Assembly: GCF_049243985.1 (NCBI RefSeq) | Contig: NC_135381.1 | Coordinates: forward strand, 13,751,345-13,815,344 | Source: Paroedura picta | Taxonomy: Eukaryota; Chordata; Lepidosauria; Squamata; Gekkonidae | Length of the DNA stretch: 64,000 nt | Reading direction: 5' to 3' | Shown: positions 18,091-29,750 of the stretch, in pieces | Position numbering within the stretch: position 1 is the stretch's first letter | Layout of the letters: every line of letters begins with the position of its first letter | The notes under the pieces: model-generated | The model's database searches: none | What the model was told of the DNA's origin: nothing | Seen by the model: the letters and a program-made list of their open reading frames with translations, nothing else | Position numbers and translations under genes: made by a program

Positions 18091-18440
18091 TAACTCTCAT
18101 ATGCAGTACAGTACAATGATTTAACAGTGAAACTTGTGTATTGCCATAAAACCTGCATGTCAGCTTTCTTAACTTACCTTTCAAGAGTTTTTCAAGAGTT
18201 TTTTTAATTGTGTTACAACATATCAAAACAACAGAGGTAAATCTATAATTACATAGACCTTTATTACAGTCATAGACCAGCAGAAGATGATGTGATACGT
18301 CTGTTAAAACCAGAGTTTAAGACATCCTAAATCACAGTAGCAGTATTATTATACTAAATAAAATATGCAGTAAGAACATATACAGACAATAAACTACGCC
18401 AAGATAATGCAGCCCTAAAGTTCATTTGGCACAGGCCATC

Positions 18441-18965
18441 CTTATTTATTTATTAATTATATTTATATACTGCCCTTCCCTGAGGCTCAGGGTGGTTTAA
18501 ATGAAACATAAATACTACATGGAACTGTGTTTCTACATAATAACATATAAATGGACTGCAACAATAATAACACTTACGTTAGCAACTGTAACTGAAGGTA
18601 ACAGTCTAATGAGAATAATGGTTCGAACAGGTCCATGGTTCACATTGGGTGTATGGATTTCTGGGAGGGAGCAGGGGCCCTGTAGATGTTCCTGGTTCTG
18701 GTCAAGCTCAACCAAATGCCTGGCAGAAGAGTTCCCTTTTGCAAGCCCTGCAGAACTGATTTAGTTCTATTAGGGCCCTGATCTCCACCAGGTGGGGGGT
18801 CAGGACAGAGAAGGTTCTGGCCCTGGTTCAGGCTAAGTGGGCTTCTTTTGGGCCAGGGACCCTTAGCCAGTTGGTGGTGACAGAGCGTAGAGCTCTTTGA
18901 GGGGCAGAGACAGAAATGCAGTCCCTCAGGTACCCTGGGCCCTGACTTCTTATGGCCTTAATTCC
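18441..18965 (-). mobile_element. L2 LINE 3' end
   Basis: It starts with the inverse tail TTATTTATTTATTAATTAT and ACTGCCCTTCCCTGAGGCTC. Further in are the inverse of ACCTGGTGGAGATCAGGGC (18780-18795) and of the terminal APTWW-type coding end. Compare the plus-strand copies at 29500 and 37370. Confidence 0.75.
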
Positions 18966-19971
18966 TATTGTGAATGTTCATTGCTACTGCAAAAAACCTG
19001 GAACACTACAAGGTGTCATTATTTGTGTCTGTAAGCAGCAAAATTGTCCTGAACACCAAGGAAATCTACATAACAGTGATAGAATGAAACTAGTACAAAT
19101 CTTATTATAATCTTGATACTGAAGGAGTGTATGTTCCACTGTTTCTATATGTCCAGAGCCACAAGGGCATTTCCTTTCAAGGTAAGGTATTTTCCTGTAT
19201 CTTCCTTCTACTACAGCTGAGGGGAAGAAGCTAATAGCGTACTAAAGTGAAGGCCCTCCTGTGACTAAGTACTTCAATAGATAGCAATGGAACTCAATAA
19301 TTACTGCCACTAATAGCCCTTGATTACAAATTTCCTTTTTGCCATAGTATAGTAATGGGATCCAATAAACTTTCCAACCTTTTATTGCCCTATTTTTTTT
19401 AAATGCTGTCAACCTTTTCACTTTTACCACATCTCAGATCTTTTCCCTACAAGCCATCCATTCTCATTTGGAATGTGTTTTGTTTTCCGTCACCTGGCAT
19501 CCTTGCATTTGTAAGCAGATCTTTAACCGCTTCTTGAATTAGTGGATTTCCCGTTTTAATCTACTTGACAGAGCTGCTGATAGGACAGAGTGGAAGGAAA
19601 TATATATGCCATACTGAGATCCTTGAAGCTGTGATGGGCTAAAGATTGAGTAGATAACAGACTCCATTCATTGGAGTGTGCTGCTCCGTGCTTTAGAAAG
19701 CATGAAATACAATCTTCTTTATCTATATCTGGAAATTAGTTCCACTGCAATCTATGGGGCTTACTCACCAGAGTGTATATATAGTGTAGCAGTCATGATG
19801 ACTGCCTTTGCAAGTAGTAATTGAGGCTGCCCAATAGTTTTGAGAAACAATCTTACCTCATGGAAGCTACAAGCGACTGGATGGAGGCTTGCACAATGGA
19901 AAAGTGTGTGGAAACCATGTGGATAAATTGTACTTAATCTTCCTTCAGAAAGCGTGCTTGGAGGAGTCTGC

Positions 19972-20098
19972 ATGGGGAAGCGCTACTTCTGCGACTACTG
20001 TGAACGCTCGTTTCAGGATAATCTCCACAACAGGAAGAAGCACCTGAATGGGGTGCAGCACCTGAGGGCCAAGAAGGTCTGGTATGACTTATTTCGAG
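19972..20098 (+). CDS. ZMAT5: ZMAT5 coding exon 1
   Basis: The exon itself begins at 19949 after CTTCCTTCAG. It encodes residues 1-42, the C2H2 finger, and one base of Asp43. The donor is GTAGGA. Confidence 0.96.
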
Positions 20099-23000
20099 GT
20101 AGGAGGCAAGTTCTATTCCCAGGGACTAGGAAAGGGCTGTGGGTGTAGTGCGGGATGAGGGAGAGCCTGTTGTATGTGCTGAAGCACCTTAGGTGGTTTT
20201 TGGATTCCGATTGTTGGCTGCAGGGTGGTAGGCTCTGGCTGATTCCACACAAGGAACTATTTAGCAAATAGGTGGGATCCAGGAATGAGAATCAGAGAAG
20301 GGACAAAGCATTGCAATTTTCTCTTGAAATTATGACTTTAATTCCTGCGGGAGAAGGCTCACGTGGGTAAAAGCTAGACCAGGTTTTTCTGGGGTTTCCC
20401 AAAGCTTAATGAATGCTTCAGGGGTTTCTCAATAGTAAAAAAGTTCAATCGTATTTTATTTCAGCAATTGCCAGCCATAGGGTAAGAAAGTTGAGAAAGT
20501 CTAAGCTAGAATAATGCCAGGCTGAAGCAAGGAGAACGGCTGGGCCTGGTTCTCCCTCCCATGTGGTCCTTTTGTGTTCCACAGATGCTGCAGCTGTCCT
20601 TCAGGAGGAGCAGAGTAAGAAGCCCTGCCGGAAGTTCCTGCAGACAGGTGTGTACTTGTTTTTCTGGCGAAGGCATATTTTAGTTAGGGCTGCAAGCTGC
20701 CACTAGCTTCATAGAATCATAAAATCATAGAATAATGGAGTTGGAAGGGACCTCATGGGTCATCTAGTCCAACCCCCTTCACTATGCAAGACACTCACAT
20801 GCCCCCTGTTTCATATGCCCTTGTTTGGGTTTCCTTGCAGGGCAATGTGACTTTGGCTCCAATTGCAGGTTCTCTCACATGACTGAGGTGGATTTGGAGA
20901 AGCTGAACGCACAGGTACAAGGTAAGCAGTTGCCAAAGGTAAGACTGCAAAGAGCAAACAGAATCATAGAGTTGAAATGGACCTCAAGGGCCATCTAGTC
21001 TAACCCACTGCACAATGCAGGAAACTCTCCACTCCCTGCCCATCCACAGTGACCCCAATTCTATGCCCAGATGATGCACCACCCCCCAAAACTCAGAATC
21101 CCTGGCCAGTTTGGCCTGGGGGGAAAAACACCCCCTGACCCCAAAGTGGTGATTGGCATTTCCCTGAGTATGCAAGAAAGGCCAGTCTGGGCCAAAATTG
21201 AGTTTAACTAACAGTGAATCTTCACAGTCTCTGGCTGAGATTTTATTTATTATATTTATATACTGCCCTCCCCCTAACTACTAATCCTTTTTACCAGAGA
21301 GCCTGGGAACTGGACCTGGGCACATGCGTGCAAAGCAGGTGCTTGACCTGCGGTTTCTTCCTGGTGTCCCCATTGCCCCTTTCTGTGGGTGGAATTTCTC
21401 TCATATTGTTCCCACAGTGCTTCAGCCTGTATGATCAAGACTAGGCTACACCGTTTCAAAATAATAATAGAAAAAAAATCTGAAAACACTCTAAAATGCT
21501 TCAGTAAACAGCACCTGTCAGGAAATGTATGCCCTCTACTAAGAAGCTGGAGCGGGAGGGGGATTTGACCAGCTGCTCCTGTCAGGTTTGTTCGCCAATT
21601 ATGCTGCTATTGATTATCAGCAGAGGTTAAATGGGCCGGATGAAAGCAGAGGGATTGAATTGGCTGGCGAGAGAAGGCAATCCTCTGGGGGCCCTCAGCA
21701 AACCTCCTCCCTCTCATACTGCAAAGCAAAATGTTTTTAATTAAAGAAACTCAGTGGCAGAGAATCCTGAACTGGCTTCTTTCCTGCCTTGCTGAGTGCA
21801 ACTTACATTGAGGTTAAACCTTGTCTGCTGCTCCTGGCAGGCTGAATTGAGACGAGCTGAATTCCGGGGCACGGGAGGAGCATTCTGGACCCAGGATTTT
21901 GGAACCTGGAAGTTGAAAGGAGCCAAAGGGAAAAACAGCACAACGGCGCAAAAGTACATAGCTAATAATCCAGTGTTATGGAATTGAGGCTGAGGTACGG
22001 GCTAAGGATAGAGAGGATGTTCTCAAAATAAAACATATGTCTTAGACTCCTGGGGCTGGTTCACACATGTCTTCTTGCCACCTGATGGTGATGTGCATGC
22101 ATGAATGGGCTTATCAGAGGCTTCCAGGTTACCCTAAAGACAAGGAAGGTGAATGGGCTTCACTGGAAGCCAGGCTAACTCTTTGAAAGCAGGGGCATAT
22201 CACAGTACCTTCTCTGCTTGCAGGGTAGACATTATCAAGGAGGTACAGGCTGCTTCACACATGCATATTAATCAGGCGATGCTTGACAGATATGGGAGAT
22301 GCCATGGGGCAGGAGAGCACCCTGCAAATAGAAAACCAGCTCATCAGCAAGAAAAATTCTCTTCTAGTTCTGACCATGGAGGAGCCCCCGAAAAATGATC
22401 TTTCAGGCTTTGAGGTGGCCCAGAAGTCATGTCAGCTGGCCATGCCTCCCTGCCATGCCATCACAAACCACAGCCTGAGCTTCCGCAATTCCGCAAGGCC
22501 TGCAAAAGGAAGCTCTTCCACCAGGCATTCACTTGAGGCTGACCAACCCAGACACCCCTTCCATGACTGAACAGTTTGATCCCCCCAGCAATATATCAGT
22601 GTTGTTATTCATGTCATGTTGTGGTTGTTACCTGATATATTGTTGGGATGTTCTTTGAAATTGACATATTGTTGAGATGTCATAGGTTGTCATAAAGTTC
22701 TATGTAAATTTGTGCAACGTTCCGTGTAAACCGCCCAGAGCCGTAGGGAAGTGCAGTATAAAAATCCAAATAAATAAATAATAAATAACAGATAAGCTCA
22801 ATGTGGACCGGAAAGGGGGGAGGGGATAGGAGGTGGTTTAAGGTGGGAGTCCTTTGAGAAAGAGGGTGCTATGGAAGAACAGGAGAGGTTGATCTGGCCA
22901 TCTGCAAGACCCCAGAAGATCTGAGTCCCTGTCCACCCCCGCCCCCGGCCTATGCCTTCCACTGCCTTATTGTGCCGTTCCTGAATAGCAGCCAAACGGC

Positions 23001-26000
23001 ATATGACACGTTATCCATCTCTGGCTGCTCACTGTGTGTCTTGCTTCTGCCACCATCATTAATATTCAACAGGGGAGAAGAATAATTGGCTGCCATCATG
23101 AGACTGGCGTTATCCTTCACTCTGCCGGAGTAGTGTCGCTAATTTTACACCCTGTTGGGAAATGTTTAACGTTTTGGTTAAAACTGTGACATGCAGTGTC
23201 TCGGTTTAGAGCAGGTGACTGATGGGAAGAGGCTGGGGGGGGGGATGGTAGGAGATTGGCGGGTCCTCTGGGTGGAGATGGACCCCTGCTGGTGGTGGGC
23301 AGGGCAAGACCGATGTCTCTCTGCCCTCCCAGTAAGCAGTCCAGTAAGGAAAGAAGACTATCTTTCCTCCTGCTTCCCTCACCCCTGTTGAGATCGTCCT
23401 CTGAAGCCCTGCTCAGCCTCCTTCCTCTGTCAGAGGTGAGGTGAATTACAACGAGGAGCAGGGCCCTTTTGGTGTTGGCTCCCCACCTTCGGAACGCTTC
23501 CTCCTGGACACTTGCTGGGCACTTTGTTAACCTTTCAGCGTCCAGTAAGTTCTCCCAGGGTTTTCAATGAATGGGTTTTGTTCTTTTCCCCTCCTTCTGA
23601 TGCTTGGCTTTGAGTTGCCACTTCTACCAGCCTTGCTGTTTTCAGGGACCGTGCTGCTGGCTTGTAATGCTTTAGAATCCTCATTTGTGAATCTGCAGAC
23701 ACTCTTGCTTCCTAAAGGGTTTTGCATCTTGGCCCTATCAACCTTGGCTGCCTTCCTCTGTGTTGTGGTTGCTCTGCCTAGAGAAAGGCAGCGCTCCGCT
23801 TTCGGAGTAACAGGAGAAGTGGGTCGAGTGTCTCATAGGACTTGGCCCTGAAGCCTCTAGATCGGGGGGTAGTCAAACTGCAGGCCTCCAGAGGTCCATG
23901 GACTGCAATTCCCACGAGCCCCTGCCAGCGAATGCTGGCAGGGGCTCATGGGAATTGCAGTCCATGGACCTCTGGAGGGCTGCAGTTCGACTACCCCGGC
24001 TCTAGATCATCTGTGAGCAAAACCAGGCCCGGCTCCTCTTTCACTGCCCTGATTTCCAGGCTGGCTCACCTCCCAGACTGTACAAATGCATTGGGTCGAG
24101 CCGGGCCAGAAGGGCGGATCTTTTGAAAGCCATCCAGGGCTGGTGGCCAGTGTAGGGCAGGAAGAGGCAAAGAGGCTGACCCTGGAAGCAGCCCAGTCTC
24201 CAAGCCCAGGAGAACAGCTGGGGGGGAGGTTCCGCCCCGGGCCAAATTGCACAGGCAAAAGCCACGGTCTCCGAGAGAACAACTGCAGGCTGATGAAGAG
24301 CGGATGGAACGGAGTAAAAGGACAGCGTACTAAAGCAGCTCTACTCTTGTCACCTGCCTTTAAAAAAAAAAACAGAGGAGAGGAGAGCGAAGGAACAGCA
24401 GCGGGGCGGGGTAGCGAATCCCCCAGGGACCGTCGAGGAGTGGCTGGAGAAGAGAGCCAAGCGGCTCGGCTCAGCTCAGACGAACAGGTACGTGCTTTTC
24501 GGGCTGACCCTTGGAGGTGTTCCTGCAGGACTCCAGATGGTCTCGGCAGGCCTGCCTCTATGGCCAGGGAGAGGAGGAGGCATCTATGACTGCCCAAGCG
24601 CTCCCGGCATCTTGCTCATTCTGCTTGCCTCCTACATCTGTTGCTGGCTGCTCATAGCACTTGGCAGGGGAACATGACAGCCCCTGCCCTGTAGAGCTCG
24701 CTGTTCAGATTCTAGTGCTGGGAGAGACGATGCAGGACAAGCCGAGGCAGGAGTCAAAGGGGATAAGTGTGCATGTACAGGTGCTTGGGGTATAGGCAGA
24801 GGGGTCGTCTTCATGGAGGTGGTGAGTGTGAAAGAAAGGGGGGAGAATTCATCTATTGGGTATGAGCAAGATCTCTCCTGTCCCTTCCCACACAGCTCCA
24901 TCACCATCCTCCTTGGGCTTCCACCAAACTCCCAAAGGGGAAACCATTATTTTACTTGTAGTTCTTGATGGATCCCTGGCATCCCCCGGTATGGTAGCAG
25001 AGCTTTGATTCAGGATCGCATGCTCGTACTCCTCCCCTCCTTGCGGTTCTGAAATTCTCAGCCTTCTCAGTTTCCTTAGCCTGGAGGGTTGAGGAAAACA
25101 GCCCAAGAGCCTTTTTTTCCTCTCAAGAGAAAAAACGGGTGGGTTCTGCTTGGGGGCTTTTCCACCCACTGCTTGTCTTTTGAGGCAGGCTGTGCTGGCT
25201 GGTGCCAGAGTGGAACCTGCTTCTCCCTGCTGTCTCTGCACTCAGCAGAACCAAACAGCAGTTAGGACACAGGGGACAGAGCTCCCTTTGGAGGGCTCCT
25301 GCCTAATTGGCACTGCCCTCGTGCCCGGCTGCCCTTGAGTTATCTTCTTTTTGGCAGCTCTGGACCCGGCGCTGCTGCAGGGGCTGCCAACCATTTGGGT
25401 CACTCTGCTCAGCCGATCTTTATGCCAATCTTCCCTTCGGGTCCTCCGAAGACGTTTAGCTGTGTATTTTCATTGGGCAGTGCCTTGTGGCCTACCTACT
25501 GGGGGGGGGGAGGGGGCACACACAGAGGGAGCCATCCCGAGAAATACTCTGTTGATATACTATTTCCCCTCCCCAGCCAGCACAATTATCTGAGCCCCAG
25601 AAAACTAGGAGATTTCACGTGTGTGTCAGTCATGGGCACAGGTGTACAAGCAGCGGGCTTCACAATGGTTGTGGTCCATAAATCAGTTGTGGAAAAGGTT
25701 GGGGATGGTAGCTCAGAATTTAAGCCAGGGAATAGGAAGCCCCAGGGTCAGATTTTATTCCAGCTCTATTTATGTAGCCAATCTCGTCGTCTTCTAGCCG
25801 CACACTCCCATCTGCAGCCTGTAGATACTAATACTGATCATACCTCCTAGGCTTGTTGCAGGAATTGGTGAAGTAACATATCTGTAGCACTCTGAAAGTG
25901 TCATGTACGTGCCAACTATTTACCCAATGTTATTGTCATCTCCCTCGTTCTAGCACCGACCCTGAGGAAGAGTCCGTTTTCCAGTATCCGCCTGGTTGGC

Positions 26001-26083
26001 CCCCAGTGCATGAACTCCCGCCTTCCCTTCAGGCTCCTCCTCCTGGTGGATGGCTGGTCCCGCCCCATCTCCAGTGGGGATGA
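19972..26083 (+). CDS. ZMAT5: ZMAT5, U11/U12 snRNP 20 kDa protein
   Basis: Five coding exons (19972-20098, 20585-20647, 20841-20921, 24376-24487, 25954-26083) give 170 residues, the human length. The protein belongs to the U11/U12 di-snRNP of the minor spliceosome. The N-terminus [14 protein letters not shown]...H24...H30 is a U1-C/matrin-type C2H2 finger (C7, C10, H24, H30). A second, CCCH finger is C57-x8-C66-x5-C72-x3-H76. The C-terminus [20 protein letters not shown] and PPPGGW...LQWG is the conserved proline-rich end. The middle (about 85-125) diverges most. All splice sites are U2-type GT-AG. ATG 19972 begins the conserved domain and lies 23 bases into the exon. Confidence 0.97.
20380..20503 (+). 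mobile_element. short hAT MITE (GAGAAAGGCTG family)
   Basis: It starts CAGGTTTTTCTGGGGTTTCC and ends GTTGAGAAAGTCTA, with GCTTCAGGGGTTTCTCAATA inside. Flanks are AGCTAGAC (20372-20379) and AGCTAGAA (20504-20511), a one-mismatch 8-bp duplication. It is an internally deleted relative of 53050 and 57233. Confidence 0.7.
20585..20647 (+). CDS. ZMAT5: ZMAT5 coding exon 2
   Basis: The acceptor ends TTCCACAG. It encodes (D)[20 protein letters not shown], starting the CCCH finger. The donor is GTGTGT. Confidence 0.95.
20708..20815 (-). mobile_element. CR1 LINE 3' end
   Basis: CATAGAATCATAAAATCATA followed by GGAGTTGGAAGGGACCTC and CATCTAGTCCAACCCCCTTC is the inverse of the CR1 terminal block. Confidence 0.85.
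20841..20921 (+). CDS. ZMAT5: ZMAT5 coding exon 3
   Basis: The acceptor TTCCTTGCAG ends at 20840. It encodes (G)[20 protein letters not shown] and LNAQVQ, completing the CCCH finger. The donor is GTAAGC. Confidence 0.96.
20961..21150 (-). mobile_element. CR1 LINE 3' region
   Basis: It starts GAATCATAGAGTTGAAATGG and continues with GGGCCATCTAGTCTAACCCA, then a longer inverse 3' UTR than the copy at 20708. It belongs to a different CR1 subfamily. Confidence 0.8.
22440..22795 (+). mobile_element. L2 LINE 3' end
   Basis: GGCCTGCAAAAGGAAGCTCT and TTCCACCAGGCATTCACTTG match the end of the L2 coding region. The 3' UTR ends in ACCGCCCAGAGCCGTAGGG and an AAATAAATAAATAATAAAT tail. Confidence 0.8.
23863..23999. 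mobile_element. palindromic hAT MITE with 8-bp TSD
   Basis: Arms start CGGGGGGTAGTCAAACTGCA. The target duplication CTCTAGAT is at 23855-23862 and 24000-24007. The arms share changes (GGACTGCAATTCCCA), so this is a diverged subfamily or an old copy. Confidence 0.93.
24376..24487 (+). CDS. ZMAT5: ZMAT5 coding exon 4
   Basis: The acceptor AAAAAAACAG is A-rich and pyrimidine-poor at its end. It encodes [20 protein letters not shown] then [17 protein letters not shown]. The [11 protein letters not shown] block matches human [10 protein letters not shown], which fixes the frame. The donor is GTACGT. Confidence 0.93.
24488..25953 (+). other. ZMAT5: ZMAT5 last intron
   Basis: Mostly anonymous sequence, with a MIR-like SINE at 25685-25895 just before the last exon and a G-run near 25501. 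The acceptor is CTCGTTCTAG. Confidence 0.92.
25685..25895 (+). mobile_element. MIR-like SINE
   Basis: GGGTCAGATTTTATTCCAGC and the later CATACCTCCTAGGCTTGTTG then CACTCTGAAAGTGTCAT follow the MIR plan of core, then 3' GTTGTGAGG...AAAGCGC-type segment. It is strongly diverged. Confidence 0.55.
25954..26083 (+). CDS. ZMAT5: ZMAT5 terminal coding exon
   Basis: Encodes [20 protein letters not shown], then [20 protein letters not shown] and QWG, with stop TGA at 26081-26083. It is very close to the human C-terminus. Confidence 0.97.
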
Positions 26084-26383
26084 AGGAGGGTTCAGAACTG
26101 AATGGCCATTGTGAATCACAAGTATTGTATTTCAGGTGCCTGCCTCTCAGTGAACTTTAGCACCAGCGGGTTGTTTTTCGGAATGTGTACGGATAAAGTT
26201 TGAATCAGGATATTTAAAAGGGGTGGACCGTAAGGAATGGTGAGAAAAAGTGCGGATAATTGTTAGAAAGGCAAGCTATGTGGCATCTCAGTTTGCTGGC
26301 TTTTCAAAATATATTTGCATAGAGCCAGCTTGTGCTTAACTGTATTGCACCCTTGCGTTGGTAAATATATATATTTTTGAATG

Positions 26384-26389
26384 AATAAA
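26384..26389 (+). terminator. ZMAT5: ZMAT5 poly(A) signal
   Basis: AATAAA lies 300 bases after the stop, with a strong GT-rich element TTTGTGTGTGTTTGTG at 26410-26425. It defines a 3' UTR of about 320 bases. Confidence 0.8.
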
Positions 26390-26429
26390 GATCCAGGCTT
26401 CGCTCTTCTTTTGTGTGTGTTTGTGCAAG

Positions 26430-27830
26430 AATTAAGCCAGTTCCAGTTCTCCTCTGCAGGATGGGATTTTAGTTGACTTCTCCAGAGTCTCTTTAGCCCA
26501 ACCTCGGCAAACATCTCTCCATGTAATAAAACTGATCCTCTACTTCCCATTGCGTGTTATTCCCCATTTTACAAAGGTGCCGTTGAGGCTGTGTACTGCT
26601 TGGCCGGGGAGGGGGGTGGGAAGGGGGAGGGATAGCATTTGAACTTTGCATCAAACGCAGAAAAATCTATTTTTGTCTCTCTTGATGATCTTCCATTTAC
26701 TAATCTCCAGCATGTGTTTTGACAGGGTCTCATCACCAATAAATAGTATATTCAGTTTGTGCAAACCGCAGTAGAAGGGAGAGGAGGCATGTACTGCAGG
26801 GAAGATTTAGCAGCTCTGATAGCGCCTTTTTTTTTTTTTTTGCGCATTTGATTAGTGGAGGTTTTTGGACTTTTATGTTAGAAATTGGGATTCCATCTGC
26901 ATTGTGTTCAGTTTCCATGCGCTGCAGAGAACCTCGATGTTCTGCAGTGTTGGGAGCTAGATGTTTAGAGTTCTTTAAGGCTGCAGCGCTTGCTTGCTTG
27001 CTTGCTTAGAAGGCAAGCTTCAAAAAGGGCTGACCGGGGAGGAAATCTGCTTAAGATTGGGCCTTTGTAGCCCACTCTGAGGTAGGGAGCATTCCTCAGG
27101 AAGTATGCCTAGGATTGCACTTTAAGGCTGCAGTCCTAGGCAAGGCTTACTTGGGAGTCAGCCCTTTTGAAACGGGTTGGACTCGCTCCCAAACATACTG
27201 CAGAGGAAAGCACGGAAATTTTTCTTTTGCTGACAGTGGCAGCGTGGCATCTTCCTTCTTGCCGAGGTTCAAACCCCGCAAGCTGAAAAGGAATGTTTTG
27301 TCTGAATGTATACTCGGCAAGGTGGCGATTGGAGCAGTGGATTAGGAGGATAAAGACCGGGCTTTGGAACCCCCAAGTCTGTAGTAAACCTCACCCACGT
27401 CTGTCAGTGGCTCCATGTTTCTGCTTGACTAAGAGACACTCTCCTTGGCACACGCTTCACTATTGGAAGGAATGTGTTAGAGCCCATGAAGAATTGAGGG
27501 AGGTGTGGAGAGAAATAGGGAAGGGAAACCTTTGCCCCCTTTGGTGCCTTAGCATGACACAGCTCAGTTCTGGGGGAAGCGGCTTAGTGTGCCCCCACTC
27601 TTAAGTCTCAGAAAGCTAGGCCTCTAGCACAAAGGTCCAGATTCCGGGCATTTAGCACTGGGTGAGCAGGAGGCTGGTCTGCTGACGCTGAACTGGAGGA
27701 AGTTTTGATCTCTTCATCCCTGGCCTGCCTGAGAAAGGTGGGGTTGGCCAGTGTGTGCTTTAGGGTGTGCCTCCTCCAACCCTAGTTTCATCCCTCCACA
27801 TTGAGGGCTCTGGCCCCTAAGACATAGGCT
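26430..27830. other. spacer after ZMAT5, no gene seen
   Basis: Anonymous sequence with an interrupted (TGCT)n run at about 26985-27008. A possible old tRNA-type SINE lies near 27310-27450 (GGTGGCGATTGGAGCAGTGG). No exon was recognised. Confidence 0.6.
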
Positions 27831-27835
27831 GGTGA

Positions 27836-28116
27836 ATCTAGGGATGCCATCCTCCAGGTGGGTCCTGGGGATCCCGTGGAATTACACCCCATCGCCAGAC
27901 TCCAGAGATCAGTTCTCCAAGCTACAGAGATCATGCTTTGGAGGGTGGACTCTAGGGCATTGTACTCCGCTGAGATCCCTGCCCTCCCCAGGCTCCGTCC
28001 CCAAATCTTCAGGACTCTCCCAACCTGGATCTTGCCAACCTACTTCCCACGTCCCATCCTCCACCAGTGGCTGGAGGGGGGGACCTGGCAACTCTCGGTT
28101 AATCCCTTGTGCTGCC
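27836..28116 (+). repeat. TTGGCAACCCTA-family interspersed repeat
   Basis: The sequence blocks ATCCTCCAGGTGGGTCCTGG, AGAGATCAGTTCTCCAAGC, GGAGGGTGGACTCTAGGGCA and TCCCAACCTGGATCTTGCCA match the repeat also at 35671, 41217 and 62274. The class is not known to me. It accounts for much of a long but spurious open frame on this strand. Confidence 0.7.
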
Positions 28117-28309
28117 TCATTAATAGGCCCCAAGTTCATCCTCAACAGATATCTGGCTATACTAAACAGACAGATGGCAGGAGTGATGGGTATTGATAGC
28201 AGTTGTATTTTCTTTCAGGCAGACTCCCAGATTTTTATTTCGGCAGCCGCCAACTGGATGAGGAATCAGGGGGGAATGGCTTCTCCTCTTGCTTGTCCAG
28301 AGTTTTCAT

Positions 28310-28640
28310 CTGCTGTAATAATTAACATTTCAGTAGTTCTGTCAAGTGCATCTACTATGCCAGTAATCCTTGCGACAGCTCTGCAAAGTAGGTCCAGTCT
28401 TATTTATTTATCATACTTCTATACCGCCCTCCCCGGAGGCTCAGGGCGGTTTACTTTACAACAGAGAACCATACATAGAACAGTCTGTAGAACATGTTAC
28501 CCCTATACATCATACCCCCATACTGCAGATGGAGGGAGGTGTGCTGGAGTGGCTTCTCCAAGTCCACCAAGTGAGTTTGTGGCAGAGCCAAGGCTGGAAC
28601 CAGGGAGCTGCCAAATTCACAGCTTTTGCTCCCCGCCGGT
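28310..28640 (-). mobile_element. MIR-like SINE (antisense), split by an L2 tail
   Basis: ACTGCAGATGGAGGGAGGTG, GCAGAGCCAAGGCTGGAACC and, at the left, ATCCTTGCGACAGCTCTGCA fit inverse MIR. A 3' L2-type tail, TTATTTATTTATCATACTTC then TATACCGCCCTCCCCGGAGG (28405-28500), is inserted. Confidence 0.6.
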
Positions 28641-28659
28641 ATTCCGCACCCATTCCCTT

Positions 28660-29495
28660 GCATGTGGCCAGGATTGCAGAAAGCGTTGGGGGTGGGGAAA
28701 GAATGGAGATTGACCGGCAAGTGGGTGCCCGGACGATTCATAACGGGTGCAAAAAATGTTTTTACTTGCGGGGCAGTAAAAATGTTTTCAAAAATCAATG
28801 CGACTATTTATGTTCCAGAATGAACAAGGAAATGCCAGCAGGGAGGGAAGCTTTGTTAGGCATGTCGGAAAAGATTGGGCTGCCACCTGGTCGTTTTCTA
28901 ACAGAGGGGAGAGGAATTTAATGCCAGTAAATAATGGCGGTCTGGCAGTCTTGAAAAATGCCACGGAGAACCAATTAAACAGCAGGCCGGCCAAGGTACT
29001 GTTGGGACATGAGACTCCCTGCTCCCCCTGCCTCATTCCTTCTGCTTCCAGGCTGATTGTTACTGCTGCACCATTGGAGACCTGAAGACCGAAACTCAGC
29101 TTCCTGAGGCTTCAGAAACAGCATTAAGAACAAAAAGTTGGGGGAACCTTGGACTGTGGCAGCCAGAGGGAAGAAGTTTAGCCCATCCCACTCTGTTCCA
29201 GGTGGCTTTAAGTGAAACTGGGCTTCCCACGTTCTTATTAGCATTTTGAAAAAAATCGGTCTCATCCTTTAACAGGCGTGTGTGTGTGTGTCTATAACCC
29301 TTCTGCTTTGAAATACCAATAGCCTGGGGTGCCCAGATTCTATTCAGAAAATGGGGCACGGGAGAGGTTAAGCCATGAAACCCTCTGAAAGGAAAATCTA
29401 CATTCCGATATTAATTTTAGGCAGCAACATGGCTGGATGTATCTGAGGGACTGCCTCTCCCAAAATTATCCCCCTAGGAGAATTATGCTTCACTG
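28660..29495. other. anonymous spacer
   Basis: No gene or clear repeat apart from a short (GT)n at about 29278-29292. Confidence 0.5.
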
Positions 29496-29499
29496 GTTC

Positions 29500-29705
29500 C
29501 AACAGACTGGTGGTTCCTGGCCCACAAGAGGTGCTCCAGGCCTCGATCAGGGCCAGGGTCTTTTCAGGCCTGGCCCCTACCTGGTGGAATGAGCTCCCAA
29601 AGGAGGCATGGGCCCTATCAGAGCTTACTCAGTTCTGCAGGGCCCCTAAAACAGAGCTTTTCCACCAGGCATTTTGGTTGAGGCCTGGCTGCCAGTAACA
29701 TCTAG
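29500..29705 (+). mobile_element. L2 LINE 3' fragment
   Basis: TACCTGGTGGAATGAGCTCC and GAGCTTTTCCACCAGGCATT encode the terminal APTWWNELPKEA...LFHQAF part of L2 ORF2. The copy is cut short near 29705. Confidence 0.8.
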
Positions 29706-29750
29706 GAACCCCCCCTCCTCTTGAAAAACTCCCTCCTGCAAGATCTAGAT

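Larger units (their letters stand above)
17460..19948 (+). other. ZMAT5: ZMAT5 first intron
   Basis: It contains a GTCCAGTGGCACC-family fragment (17826-17915), two minus-strand L2 3' ends (18020-18090 and 18441-18965), and anonymous sequence at 18970-19940. It ends with acceptor CTTCCTTCAG. Confidence 0.75.
20922..24375 (+). other. ZMAT5: ZMAT5 intron
   Basis: It holds a CR1 3' end (20961-21150), an L2 tail (about 21240-21275), an L2 3' end (22440-22795) and a palindromic hAT MITE (23863). The stretches 21280-22430 and 22800-23850 show no gene. Confidence 0.9.

Noticed and set aside
24007-24597. 196-codon open frame on minus across ZMAT5 exon 4
   Set aside because: It is antisense to a proven exon and GC-rich intron, with no family resemblance.
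17460-25953. U12-type intron in ZMAT5, expected as possible autoregulation of a minor-spliceosome gene
   Set aside because: All donors are ordinary GT (GTGAGT, GTAGGA, GTGTGT, GTAAGC, GTACGT) and no TATCCTT donor occurs at a boundary.
27832-28713. Longest open frame in the window, 293 codons on plus
   Set aside because: It runs through a TTGGCAACCCTA-family repeat, an antisense MIR-like SINE and an L2 tail. The translation has no recognisable domain and no splice context.
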